Positions 24,199 through 34,293 of a stretch of DNA of 64,000 nt are shown here, piece by piece; position 1 is the stretch's first letter, and every line of letters begins with the position of its first letter. A model generated the notes under the pieces. That model made no database searches and was not told where the DNA came from. It worked only from the letters and a program-made list of their open reading frames with translations. This DNA comes from Alphaproteobacteria bacterium. Lineage in GTDB: Bacteria; Pseudomonadota; Alphaproteobacteria; ATCC43930; CGMCC-115725. A program made the translations under genes and the position numbers. The DNA lies in NCBI GenBank assembly GCA_030041335.1, contig JASHOB010000082.1, forward strand, positions 62,001 to 126,000, given 5' to 3'.

Positions 24199-25437
24199 AT
24201 GACGGACACCGCGTTCAGCCCGACAGCACGTGACATCAAGACCATCGGAATGGTCTCGACCGTCCACGGCATGAGCCACTTTTATCAGCTCACGCTGCCG
24301 CCGCTGCTGCCGGTACTGAAAGTGGCGTTCGGCGTCTCCTACACCGATCTCGGACTGTTGATGTCGGTGTTCTACATTTGCTCGGGGTTGGCACAGACCC
24401 CCGCCGGCTTTTTGGTCGACCGGCTCGGCGCGCGAACGGTTTTGATGGGCGGCCTGGCGGTTTACGGGATCGGCATCGCGATGCTCGGAACGATGCCGCA
24501 ATTCTGGATGCTGCTGCCTTGTGCCGGCCTCGCCGGCATCGGCAATAGTGTGTTCCATCCCGCCGATTACTCCGTGCTGACCGCCAATGTGACGCCGGGG
24601 CGCATCGCCCGCGCTTACAGCGCGCACGCGCTTTCGGGAAATATCGGCTGGGTTCTGGCGCCGATGACGGTGCTCGGCCTTACCAGGGTGGTCGGGTGGC
24701 ACCACGCGCTACAACTGGTCGGGCTGGTCGGTGTCGGGCTGTCGGCATGGCTTGCCTTGTGCGGCGGTTTGCTCGACGCGAATACCGGGCGCGCGCGGCG
24801 CGCGCGGGGCGGCATCACGCCGGCGCGGGCGTTGCTGACGCTGCCGATCCTGATGTGCTTCGCGTATTTTATCGTCGTTTCGGTGGCGGGCACCGCAATC
24901 CAGACATTCCTGCCGGCGACGCTGCATAATTTCCACGGCGTCTCGCTCGATTTCGCCGGCACTGTGTTGACGTTTTATGTGATCGGCGTGGCGAGCGGCA
25001 TCATCACCGGCGGCATCATCGCCGACCGCAAAATCCGACCTGACCTCATTATTGCCGTGAGCCTGATGGGCGCCGGGCTCCTGATCCTGCTGGTCGGGCT
25101 GATGCGCTTGCCGAACACCGGCCTCCTCGCCCTCATGACCGCCGTTGGCCTGTGCTCCGGCGTATCGGGTCCATCGCGCGATCTTCTGGTGCGGCAATCC
25201 TCGCCGCCGGGCGCGACCGGCAAAGTGTTCGGTTTCGTTTATTCGGGCTTCGACGTCGGTTCCGCCGTTACCCCTTCAATTCTCGGCTTTTTCCTCGATC
25301 GCCAGGCGCTGATTGCCGTCTTCGTCGTGCCGGCAATCGGCTACCTTCTCAGCATATTCACGGCAGTGTCGCTCGGCACCAAGCGCCGCGCCGCCGCCGT
25401 TGTCGTGGCGCCCGCGGCGGAAGAACCGGCGGAGTAA
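24199..25437 (+). CDS. MFS transporter
   Basis: A 412-residue major facilitator with 12 predicted helices in two six-helix halves. The helix 2-3 loop GFLVDRLGARTVLMGG is the MFS signature A region; GNSVFHPADYSVL near residue 118 is like the Fsr/fosmidomycin-resistance branch. The second half repeats the signature as IIADRKIRPDLI. The C-terminus is a short Ala/Glu-rich cytoplasmic tail. The substrate is unknown. The gene is isolated between two terminator-like regions and has no obvious regulator next to it. Confidence 0.9.
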   Translation: MTDTAFSPTARDIKTIGMVSTVHGMSHFYQLTLPPLLPVLKVAFGVSYTDLGLLMSVFYICSGLAQTPAGFLVDRLGARTVLMGGLAVYGIGIAMLGTMPQFWMLLPCAGLAGIGNSVFHPADYSVLTANVTPGRIARAYSAHALSGNIGWVLAPMTVLGLTRVVGWHHALQLVGLVGVGLSAWLALCGGLLDANTGRARRARGGITPARALLTLPILMCFAYFIVVSVAGTAIQTFLPATLHNFHGVSLDFAGTVLTFYVIGVASGIITGGIIADRKIRPDLIIAVSLMGAGLLILLVGLMRLPNTGLLALMTAVGLCSGVSGPSRDLLVRQSSPPGATGKVFGFVYSGFDVGSAVTPSILGFFLDRQALIAVFVVPAIGYLLSIFTAVSLGTKRRAAAVVVAPAAEEPAE

Positions 25438-25510
25438 TTGCCGGCGAGCCTCGAGCTCCCTAGGATTGCGCTTGGCCGTCCGCGATCACATATAGACACG
25501 GCGCTCGATC

Positions 25511-25906
25511 ATGCCCTATTCCGAAACCACCCGGTCCATCACAGTGACGGTCGAACCGACTTATCTCGAGGATCAGTCGTCACCGGCCGAGGGTCGTTAT
25601 GTCTGGGCCTACCATGTTCGGATCGAGAACAACGGTCCCGACACGGTGCAGCTGCGTCGTCGCCACTGGCGCATCACCGACGGACACGGTCGCACGCAAG
25701 AGGTGGCCGGGCCCGGTGTCGTCGGCGAGCAGCCGGTGCTGGCCCCGGGCCAGTCCTTCGAATATACCAGCAGCACGCCGCTCAGCACGCCGTCGGGGAT
25801 TATGGTTGGCAGCTATGCGATGGAGACGCGACAGGGCGAAAGTTTTGTGATCGCAATCCCTGCCTTCTCCCTCGATAGCCCCCACCAAACTGTGCGACTT
25901 AATTGA
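25511..25906 (+). CDS. apaG: ApaG protein
   Basis: A 131-residue ApaG/CorD-type protein with a fibronectin-III-like beta-sandwich. [51 protein letters not shown] and [20 protein letters not shown] are the family's conserved strands, including the GxGxxGxxP turn. The family is associated with Co2+ resistance and Mg2+ efflux; the biochemical activity is unclear. The ATG at 25511 gives the usual length. It lies 16 bp upstream of folE and may share its transcript. Confidence 0.96.
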   Translation: MPYSETTRSITVTVEPTYLEDQSSPAEGRYVWAYHVRIENNGPDTVQLRRRHWRITDGHGRTQEVAGPGVVGEQPVLAPGQSFEYTSSTPLSTPSGIMVGSYAMETRQGESFVIAIPAFSLDSPHQTVRLN

Positions 25907-25922
25907 CGTTCGGGAGTTTAGA

Positions 25923-26543
25923 ATGGCCAGAGACAATGGTAAGCGGTGGCAGCGGCCGTCGCGGGAAGAAGCCGAGGCAGCGGTTCGCACGCTGATCGCT
26001 TGGGCCGGGGACGATCCCGGCCGCGAGGGCGTCAAGGCAACGCCGGACCGTGTCGTGCGGGCGTTCGAGGAATATTTTGACGGCTACGGTATCGATCCCG
26101 AGGAGATGCTTGGCCGCACCTTCGACGAGACCGACGGCTACGACGAAGTCGTGGTGCTAAAGGACATCCGCTTCGAATCTCATTGCGAACACCATCTCGC
26201 GCCGATTATTGGCAAGGCGCATGTCGCTTATCTGCCCAACCGGCGGGTCGTTGGTATTTCCAAGCTGGCGCGGCTGGTCGAAGTCTTTGCGCATCGCCTG
26301 CAGATCCAGGAAAAGATGACGGCGCAAATTGCCAACACGCTCGAGGACGTGCTGCAGCCGCGCGGCGTCGCCGTCGTCATCGAAGCGGCACATCAATGCA
26401 TCACCACGCGCGGCGTCCATAAACCGGGCGTTACCATGGTGACGTCGCGGATGCTCGGTGCCTTCCGCACGGACGCATCGACGCGCCGCGAATTCCTATC
26501 GATTATCGGCACTTCATCCGGCGCCGGTATGCTCAACGTTTAG
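25923..26543 (+). CDS. folE: GTP cyclohydrolase I
   Basis: A 206-residue GTP cyclohydrolase I, first enzyme of tetrahydrofolate synthesis, converting GTP to 7,8-dihydroneopterin triphosphate as a decamer. Zinc ligands Cys88 and His91 ([11 protein letters not shown]) and Cys159 ([15 protein letters not shown]) are all present, as is the QERMT-like stretch [18 protein letters not shown] ribosome binding site precedes the ATG. The stop codon overlaps that of the convergent methyltransferase in TTAG. Confidence 0.97.
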   Translation: MARDNGKRWQRPSREEAEAAVRTLIAWAGDDPGREGVKATPDRVVRAFEEYFDGYGIDPEEMLGRTFDETDGYDEVVVLKDIRFESHCEHHLAPIIGKAHVAYLPNRRVVGISKLARLVEVFAHRLQIQEKMTAQIANTLEDVLQPRGVAVVIEAAHQCITTRGVHKPGVTMVTSRMLGAFRTDASTRREFLSIIGTSSGAGMLNV

Positions 26544-27121
26544 TCGAGCCAGAAGCGCCACACCTGCACCGGCAGGAAATGCAGCCACACCGCATCGACG
26601 CGCGCAGCGTTGATGCGCAGCTGACGCGCGTCGACCGGTGCCGTCGGCGCGTTGGTGATCTGGACGAAATAGCCGCGCGGGCCGAGTTGCCTCAAGCACG
26701 GCATCACCACGGCGCGCTGCTCCTCGAGTGGAAACCATTTGATCGGCAGCGTTGAAATCACCGTCGCTAATCGGCCGATGCCGGCCTGGGCGAGCAGCGC
26801 ATCGATCTTCCGGGCGTCGCCGCGGATGAGGCGCGTCCTTGGATAATGCTGTCGCAAATGCGCGGCCAACTCAGCCTCGCTTTCAACCAGCACCAGCCGC
26901 TCCGGCGGACAACCGCCGGCGATCAGGCCGCGGGTGATGGTGCCGGTGCCGGCGCCAAGCTCAAGCACCGGTCCGGCGCGTTCCAACGCCATCTGGCGAG
27001 CCAATACGCCCGCTACCCGCGGACCACTGGGCAGCAGCGCGCCCATCCCGATGGGATGGCGCAACCAATGTCGAACGAAAATGGGCCGACCGAGCGCGGC
27101 TGCCGTAGGATCCGATAGCAT
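26540..27121 (-). CDS. SAM-dependent methyltransferase (phospholipid N-methyltransferase-like)
   Basis: A 193-residue class I methyltransferase. Motif I is [15 protein letters not shown] (about 52-66) and motif IV lies in [13 protein letters not shown]. The N-terminus [30 protein letters not shown] and overall size resemble PmtA-type phosphatidylethanolamine N-methyltransferases and related KsgA-like enzymes. Lipid methylation is likely but the acceptor is not proven. It begins three bases after the preceding hypothetical gene's stop and has no ribosome binding site of its own, so it is probably translated by coupling. Confidence 0.85.
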   Translation of the reverse strand: MLSDPTAAALGRPIFVRHWLRHPIGMGALLPSGPRVAGVLARQMALERAGPVLELGAGTGTITRGLIAGGCPPERLVLVESEAELAAHLRQHYPRTRLIRGDARKIDALLAQAGIGRLATVISTLPIKWFPLEEQRAVVMPCLRQLGPRGYFVQITNAPTAPVDARQLRINAARVDAVWLHFLPVQVWRFWLD

Positions 27122-27124
27122 GTT

Positions 27125-27520
27125 CTAGTGCGCGCGACCGGCCGCGCGCTTCGGCCTTGGGGCCTCTTCCGCCGCTCCATCAATCACGATGTCAATGAGC
27201 CGGTCCGTGGCGCGGATCTGCTGCGATTGCACCAAGGCGGCGCGGAAGATCTCCCCGGTACGCTCATCGGGCACGGTAACCGTGACTTTCTTTCCAGTGG
27301 TAGTAGCGCGGCTCAAAGCCGGCGCCAAAATATTGAGCGCCATCACCGTCAATTCGACCGGATCGATGAGCTCGGCAAAAAACGGAAAGACCGGGGCGGT
27401 CCCGTTGCGGCGGCGGCGGCGAAGGCCGAAGGGCCGCTTTTGACGGGTTGCGCCAACGAAACGTATCCAACCATGTTTGACGGCGGTTCGAAACGGGTGA
27501 TCGAAGGCGTTGGGCTGCAT
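27125..27520 (-). CDS. Hypothetical protein
   Basis: A 131-residue protein that I do not recognise. The N-terminal third is basic (KHGWIRFVGATRQKRPFGLRRRRR). The middle (FFAELIDPVELTVMALNIL) may be one hydrophobic helix, and the C-terminal half is a small alpha/beta piece with TVPDERTGEIFRAALVQSQ. It begins with an ATG after CGAGGG and runs directly into the methyltransferase gene with a three-base gap, so it is likely real and cotranscribed. A function linked to lipid methylation is speculative. Confidence 0.55.
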   Translation of the reverse strand: MQPNAFDHPFRTAVKHGWIRFVGATRQKRPFGLRRRRRNGTAPVFPFFAELIDPVELTVMALNILAPALSRATTTGKKVTVTVPDERTGEIFRAALVQSQQIRATDRLIDIVIDGAAEEAPRPKRAAGRAH

Positions 27521-27556
27521 GCGTTCCCTCGGACGCTAATTCTCTCCTCGACCGAA

Positions 27557-27601
27557 CCGGCTTGCCTGGTTGCTTTGAGTGTCAACGGCTCCCCAAGCCG
27601 G
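27557..27601 (-). terminator. Inverted repeat downstream of the dihydropyrimidinase gene
   Basis: CCGGCTTG (27557-27564) and CAAGCCGG (27594-27601) are perfect eight-base arms separated by 29 nt, starting three bases past the dihydropyrimidinase stop. The long loop makes it a weak terminator candidate; it could equally be an operator upstream of the hypothetical gene at 27520. Confidence 0.35.
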
Positions 27602-27604
27602 CTA

Positions 27605-29129
<1,525 letters not shown>

Positions 29130-29139
29130 GAGCTAGTCC

Positions 29140-30465
29140 ATGACCGCCGCCGTCCGGGTGCCGAACGATCTCGAACCTTTCTGGATGCCGTTCACCGCAA
29201 ATCGCCAGTTTAAATCGCGGCCGCGCCTCTTGGTAGGCGCCAAGGGCATGAATTACACCAGCCACGATGGTCGCCAGATACTCGACGGCACCGCCGGCCT
29301 GTGGTGCTGCAATGCCGGGCACGGCCATCCCAAGATTGTCGGCGCGATCCAGGCCCAGGCCGCGGAAATGGATTACGCGCCGGCATTCCAGATGGGGCAC
29401 CCCAAGGCGTTCGAGCTGGCCGCGCGCATAGCCGCGCTCTTCCCCGGCGATCTCAATCGCGTCTTCTACACCAACTCGGGCTCCGAATCGGTCGACACGG
29501 CGCTGAAGATCGCGCTCGCCTATCAACGCACGATCGGCCAGGGCACGCGCACGCGACTGATCGGGCGCGAACGCGGTTATCACGGTGTCAATTTCGGCGG
29601 CATCTCGGTCGGCGGCATTCCCAGCAACCGCAAATTCTTCGGCACCGGGCTCGGCGGGGTCGATCACCTTCGTCACACCCACCTGCCGGAAAAAAACGCT
29701 TTCTCCCGCGGCGAACCGCGTTACGGCGCGGAGCTTGCCGACGATCTCGAACGGCTTGTCGCGCTGCATGATGCCTCCACCATCGCGGCGGTGATCGTCG
29801 AGCCGGTCGCCGGCTCGACCGGTGTCCTGGTGCCACCTCAAGGTTACCTCAAACGCCTGCGCGCGATTTGCGACCGCCACGGCATCGTCATGATCATGGA
29901 CGAGGTCATTACCGGTTTTGGCCGACTCGGGACCGCTTTCGCAGTCGAAAAGTTCGACGTCTTGCCCGACATCGTTACCCTGGCAAAGGGCGTCACCTCG
30001 GGCACCGTGCCGATGGGTGCGGTGGTCGCGCGGCAGCACATCTACGACGCTTTCATGACCGGTCCGGACCATGCCATCGAATTGTTTCACGGCTACACCT
30101 ACTCCGGCCATCCGCTCGCGTGCGCAGCGGCACTCGCCACGCTCGACGTCTATCAGGGCGAAGGGCTGTTTCAGAACGCGTCGGCGCTGTCGCCTTATTG
30201 GGAAGACGCCGCACATTCGCTTAAGGGCCTTCCGCATGTCGTCGACATCCGCAATCTTGGCCTCGTCGCGGCCATCGAGCTGGAACCGATTGCCGGTCAG
30301 CCGGCAAAACGCGCCTTCGAGGTCTTCCTGCGCGCCTACGACATCGGGCTGCTGCTCCGCACCACCGGCGACATTATCGCCCTGTCGCCGCCGCTGTGCC
30401 TCACCAAGACGCATATCGATCAAATCTTCGGAACGCTCGCCGATTTGCTGAAAGCAGCGGCTTAG
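29140..30465 (+). CDS. Omega-amino acid:pyruvate aminotransferase (class III)
   Basis: A 441-residue PLP enzyme moving the amino group of beta-alanine or another omega-amino acid to pyruvate. Asp254 (IMDEVITGFGR) and the Schiff-base Lys283 (LAKGVTSGTVPMGA) are in place, and HGYTYSGHPLACAAAL matches the family. Strong likeness to Pseudomonas omega-amino acid-pyruvate aminotransferase in N-terminus (LEPFWMPFTANRQFK) suggests a beta-alanine substrate. Divergent from hydA across a palindromic site, it would complete pyrimidine-derived beta-alanine catabolism to malonate semialdehyde. TGGGAG is the ribosome binding site. Confidence 0.95.
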   Translation: MTAAVRVPNDLEPFWMPFTANRQFKSRPRLLVGAKGMNYTSHDGRQILDGTAGLWCCNAGHGHPKIVGAIQAQAAEMDYAPAFQMGHPKAFELAARIAALFPGDLNRVFYTNSGSESVDTALKIALAYQRTIGQGTRTRLIGRERGYHGVNFGGISVGGIPSNRKFFGTGLGGVDHLRHTHLPEKNAFSRGEPRYGAELADDLERLVALHDASTIAAVIVEPVAGSTGVLVPPQGYLKRLRAICDRHGIVMIMDEVITGFGRLGTAFAVEKFDVLPDIVTLAKGVTSGTVPMGAVVARQHIYDAFMTGPDHAIELFHGYTYSGHPLACAAALATLDVYQGEGLFQNASALSPYWEDAAHSLKGLPHVVDIRNLGLVAAIELEPIAGQPAKRAFEVFLRAYDIGLLLRTTGDIIALSPPLCLTKTHIDQIFGTLADLLKAAA

Positions 30466-31754
30466 CGGCTGCGGCCGAGCACCCACATCGTTGCCGCCGA
30501 CAACGCGGCCAGCATCATCAGCGGCCCCATCGCCAATGAAAAGCTGCCGGTCGCACCCGCGATGACGCCGACGACGTAGATCGTGCCGAAACCGGCAAGA
30601 TTGCTCAGCGCATTGATCTGGGCGAGGCCCGCAGCGGCGGCGCCGGCGGCGAGCCATTCCGTCGCCACCGCCCACACCGGTCCCTTGCAGGCATAGATCC
30701 CGGTCACGGCCAGGCAGAGCACGACCATGGTCCCCGACAGCGAACGAAACCATAGGCTTCCTGCCAGGCCGATCGCCACCAGCACCAAGGGCAGGATACT
30801 GTGCCAGACGCGTTCGCTCAGCCGGTCGGAGCGGCGGCTCCACCAAATCATGATCACGGACGCGAGCGCGAAGGGGAGCGCGTTGGCCAGACCGGTTTGC
30901 ATATTGGTGAGGCCAAAGGCCTTGAACATTTGCGGCGACCAGAGCTGGATGCCGCTCGAATTTGCGGTGCTGCCGGCGAGGACCAGTGCCATTGCCAATA
31001 CGCGTCGATTCGCCAACACACGCCATAGCGCTTGCGACGACACCGGGCGAGCGGCGGCGTTTTCCTCGGCAAGTCGCGCCGTCAGCCAGTCGCGCCGGGC
31101 CGGAGCGAGCCATGCCGCGTGGCTTGGCCGGTCGTCGAGGAGATAAAGGCTCAAGAGGCCCAACAGCACCGCCGGTGCCCCCTCGAAGATGAACATCCAC
31201 TGCCAGCCGCGCAGGCCGAGCAAGCCATCGGCGCCGAGCAGCGCCGCGGAGAGAGGCGAGCCGAGAAATGCTGAGACCGGGACGGCCACCATAAACCAAC
31301 CGATGATGCGGGCGCGGTAGGCCGATGGAAACCAGTAAGTGATATAGAGCATCACGCCGGGGAAGAAGCCGGCCTCCGCCGCGCCAAGGAGTAGCCGCAG
31401 CAGGTAATACGTGTATGGTCCGACGATCAGCGCCATCGCCGCGGCGACGACGCCCCAGCTCACCATGATGCGCGCGATCCAGCGCCGGGCGCCAAAGCGC
31501 TCCATCGCCAGATTGCTTGGCACCTCGAAAATGAAATAGCTGATGAAGAACAAACCGCCACCCAGTCCGAACACCGCTGGCGACAAATGTAGATCCCGGT
31601 TCATCTCGAGCGCCGCGAAACCGGCATTGACGCGATCGACGAAAGAGATGAAGTAGCACACCATAAGAAACGGCACGATGCGCCATGCCACGTGGCGCAT
31701 CGTCGTGGCTTCGATGGCGGTGCGTTGGTCCACGCTATCGGTTGTCGCGATCAT
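30462..31754 (-). CDS. MFS transporter, anion:cation symporter-like
   Basis: A 430-residue major facilitator with 12 hydrophobic helices. The opening WRIVPFLMVCYFISFVDRVNAGFA and helix text FFISYFIFEVPSNLAMERFGARRW are typical of the ACS family (tartrate, phthalate and hexuronate transporters). LLGAAEAGFFPGVMLYITYWFP is the second ACS hallmark. The substrate is probably an organic anion; location beside the pyrimidine-degradation genes makes a related compound possible. The stop overlaps the aminotransferase stop in TTAG. Confidence 0.92.
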   Translation of the reverse strand: MIATTDSVDQRTAIEATTMRHVAWRIVPFLMVCYFISFVDRVNAGFAALEMNRDLHLSPAVFGLGGGLFFISYFIFEVPSNLAMERFGARRWIARIMVSWGVVAAAMALIVGPYTYYLLRLLLGAAEAGFFPGVMLYITYWFPSAYRARIIGWFMVAVPVSAFLGSPLSAALLGADGLLGLRGWQWMFIFEGAPAVLLGLLSLYLLDDRPSHAAWLAPARRDWLTARLAEENAAARPVSSQALWRVLANRRVLAMALVLAGSTANSSGIQLWSPQMFKAFGLTNMQTGLANALPFALASVIMIWWSRRSDRLSERVWHSILPLVLVAIGLAGSLWFRSLSGTMVVLCLAVTGIYACKGPVWAVATEWLAAGAAAAGLAQINALSNLAGFGTIYVVGVIAGATGSFSLAMGPLMMLAALSAATMWVLGRSR

Positions 31755-31931
31755 GGCTAGAGAGGGTGAGGGGTGTGCAAACCGGGGACAAGTTCAAAAT
31801 CCAAGGCGCGTCAAGAGGTTATCAAGGTACCGGAGTACCGGCGATGCACCTTGGCGCCGACGGCGCGGGCTACAACTCCTTGATCATTCGAAACAATTCC
31901 TCGCATACTTCAGACCCCATTACCACCGCAA

Positions 31932-33107
31932 GTGACCTTGACCAAAGTGAAGCTCGATGATCGCACGGACCCCGACTCCGGCCGCGCCGCTGGCGCGTCG
32001 AGCGCCGCCGGCGTCCAGCCGCATCAGGTGATCCGCGAGTATGTGCGCGCCGGCATCATCATCTCGGCCATGCCGGTGGCGGCCGAGCAGATTCAGCCTG
32101 CGAGCATCGATCTGCGGCTCGGCACGCATGCCTATCGTGTGCGCGCCAGCTTTCTCCCTGGCCAGGGCAACGAGGTGCTCCGCAAGGTCGAGGCCATGGA
32201 CGCCTACCACATCGACCTCACAAACGGTGCCGTGCTGGAGACCGGTAAGGTATACGTCATCCCACTGCAGGAATCGCTGCAGCTTCCGCAGCATGTGCGC
32301 GGCTTCGCCAATCCGAAAAGCTCGACGGGGCGGCTCGACATTCTGACGCGCCTTATCACCGAAGAAGGAACGGTATTCGACCAAATTGAACCCGGGTACA
32401 AAGGCCGGCTCTATCTCGAAGTTGCACCGCAGACCTTCAGCATCGTGGTGCGGACGAACACGCGGCTCAATCAGGTGCGCTTCCAACGAGGCAGCGGGAT
32501 CGGTCTCGTTAATGGCGCACTGCGCCGCCGCTACCGCGACGGCGATCTGGTGCGACCGTTCGACGAGAGGCACCCCCTCGCAGACAATCTCGTCCCCGTG
32601 ACCATCGATTTGAAAGGCGCAGGCTTCGGCAGCATCATGGGCTATCGCGCCCGGCGTTTCGCCGATCGCATCGATCTCGAACTCAAAGGCCATTACGATT
32701 GGGAGGATTACTGGGAGCCGATCTACTTTCGCAAGGAAGCCAGTCTCACCCTCAATCCCGGAGAATTCTACATTCTGGCCACCCGCGAAATGGTGCGGGT
32801 GCCGCACGAGTTCGCGGCGGAGATGGTCGCCTACGAGACGCGCTCGGGCGAATATCGCGTCCACTATGCCGGCTTTTTCGATCCCGGCTTCGGTTGCGAT
32901 CCCTCGGGCCGCGGCAGCAAGGCCGTGCTCGAGGTGCGCTCGCACGACGTTCCCTTCATTCTCGAACACGGACAGCCGGTCGGCTGGCTGCGCTACGAGA
33001 AGATGGCCGGCCGCCCCGACCAGGTTTACGGCCAGGCGATCGGCTCAAGCTATCAGAACCAAGGGCTGGCGCTGGCGAAGCAGTTCAAGCCGGTGCCCTC
33101 GGCCTGA
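31932..33107 (+). CDS. dcd: 2'-Deoxycytidine 5'-triphosphate deaminase, double-domain type
   Basis: A roughly 390-residue dCTP deaminase of the long alphaproteobacterial type (usual length about 365), which makes dUTP for thymidylate synthesis. Two dUTPase-fold halves are visible. The first has NPKSSTGRLDILTRL (Dcd motif with catalytic Arg/Ser) and DQIEPGYKGRLYLEV; the second has LNPGEFYILATREMV and GFFDPGFGCDPSG. Start choice is open among GTG 31932, TTG 31938 and GTG 31947, since no ATG is near; the N-terminal 25 residues look disordered. It is divergent from the MFS gene over 177 bp. Confidence 0.93.
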   Translation: MTLTKVKLDDRTDPDSGRAAGASSAAGVQPHQVIREYVRAGIIISAMPVAAEQIQPASIDLRLGTHAYRVRASFLPGQGNEVLRKVEAMDAYHIDLTNGAVLETGKVYVIPLQESLQLPQHVRGFANPKSSTGRLDILTRLITEEGTVFDQIEPGYKGRLYLEVAPQTFSIVVRTNTRLNQVRFQRGSGIGLVNGALRRRYRDGDLVRPFDERHPLADNLVPVTIDLKGAGFGSIMGYRARRFADRIDLELKGHYDWEDYWEPIYFRKEASLTLNPGEFYILATREMVRVPHEFAAEMVAYETRSGEYRVHYAGFFDPGFGCDPSGRGSKAVLEVRSHDVPFILEHGQPVGWLRYEKMAGRPDQVYGQAIGSSYQNQGLALAKQFKPVPSA

Positions 33108-33294
33108 TCCCCAAACGGCAACCCGCTGGTGCGGCGCGGGCGGGCCGATCGTATCGCCAATCGCGGCAACGAGACCGGGCGACCGATGCGCGACGGTGGG
33201 TGAGGTCCACGCGGTGCCGCATCGCAGGATTGCCTTCGCAAGCGTTGACCCTCGCATCGCCCGACTCTTAGATGACGAAAAGGGAGGAAAGTCG

Positions 33295-34293
33295 ATGAAA
33301 CTTCGGCTCAGCGTTGCGATGAGCGCGAATCCGCGCACCTGGCCCATCCTAGATGGCCGTGTTCGGGCGGACGGTATTGAGTGGGTCACGGCCACGGTCG
33401 CGCCCAGCGAACTGTTCTGGCGCCAACTGCGCTTTGGCGATTTCGACGTTTCAGAAATGTCGATGTCGTCGCTGATGATGGTGTTGGCGAAGGGTAATCG
33501 CGACTGGATCGGATTGCCGATCTTCACCACACGGCGCTTTTTCCATACCTGGATCCTGGTCCGGCGCGATGCCGGCATTGAGCGCCCGGAGGACATGCGC
33601 GGCAAACGTGTCGGCGTGCCGGAATATCAGCAGACCGCGGCGCTGTGGGCGCGCGGCGTTCTCCAGCATGAATTCGGCGTGCATTCCGCCGAGATGGAAT
33701 TTTGGATGGAACGGCTGCCGTCGCACAGCCACGCCTATGCGGCGCAATTCACGCCGCCGCCGGGCGTCACGATCAAGCAGATCCCGGCGGAGCAGAATAT
33801 CGGCGATATGCTGCTCAAAGGCGAGCTCGATGCCACGCTCCTTTATATCCGCGCCCATCCCGGCGATCTTGTCGATCGCAGTCACGTCGACCTCGCCAAC
33901 CATCCCGCCATCGTGCCGCTGTTCCGCGACACGCTGGCAGAGGGCGTGCGCTATTTTCGCAAGACCGGAATTTTCCCGATCAATCACGGCATGGTTATCC
34001 GCCGCGAGCTCGCCGAGAAACATCCCTGGGCGGCACTCAACATTTATAAGGCGTTCGCGGAGGCGGCTGCGATTGCCGAACGTGAACGGGCGATCCACAC
34101 GGAATATCATATTCTGACCGGCGCGCTGCCGCGCGAGGCGGAAGACGCCTTGCGCAAACCCGTCATCCGACACGGCGTCGTCGCCAACCGGAAGACGCTG
34201 GAGACGGCTGCGCAAATGTCATGCGAGCAGGGTCTGACGCCACGCCAGTTGACGCTCGATGAGATTTTCGCCGCCAATGTCCTCGAGCAGTAG
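33295..34293 (+). CDS. 4,5-Dihydroxyphthalate decarboxylase-like / NMT1-fold protein
   Basis: A 332-residue cytoplasmic protein with a periplasmic-binding-protein type II fold. The layout LRLSVAMSANPRTWPILDGRV, DFDVSEMSMSSLMMV, DWIGLPIFTTRRFFHTWILV and RGKRVGVPEYQQTAALWARGVL matches proteins annotated as 4,5-dihydroxyphthalate decarboxylase (Pht5) and also NMT1-like binding proteins. No signal peptide is present, which favours an enzyme or cytoplasmic sensor over a binding protein. A strong AGGGAGGAAAG ribosome binding site decides ATG 33295. The actual substrate is unknown. Its 3' end overlaps the next gene by 35 nt. Confidence 0.85.
   Translation: MKLRLSVAMSANPRTWPILDGRVRADGIEWVTATVAPSELFWRQLRFGDFDVSEMSMSSLMMVLAKGNRDWIGLPIFTTRRFFHTWILVRRDAGIERPEDMRGKRVGVPEYQQTAALWARGVLQHEFGVHSAEMEFWMERLPSHSHAYAAQFTPPPGVTIKQIPAEQNIGDMLLKGELDATLLYIRAHPGDLVDRSHVDLANHPAIVPLFRDTLAEGVRYFRKTGIFPINHGMVIRRELAEKHPWAALNIYKAFAEAAAIAERERAIHTEYHILTGALPREAEDALRKPVIRHGVVANRKTLETAAQMSCEQGLTPRQLTLDEIFAANVLEQ

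Noticed and set aside
31826-31839. Hairpin GGTAC-CGGA-GTACC upstream of the dCTP deaminase gene
   Set aside because: A five-pair stem in a 177-bp divergent gap is small and has no further support; chance cannot be excluded.
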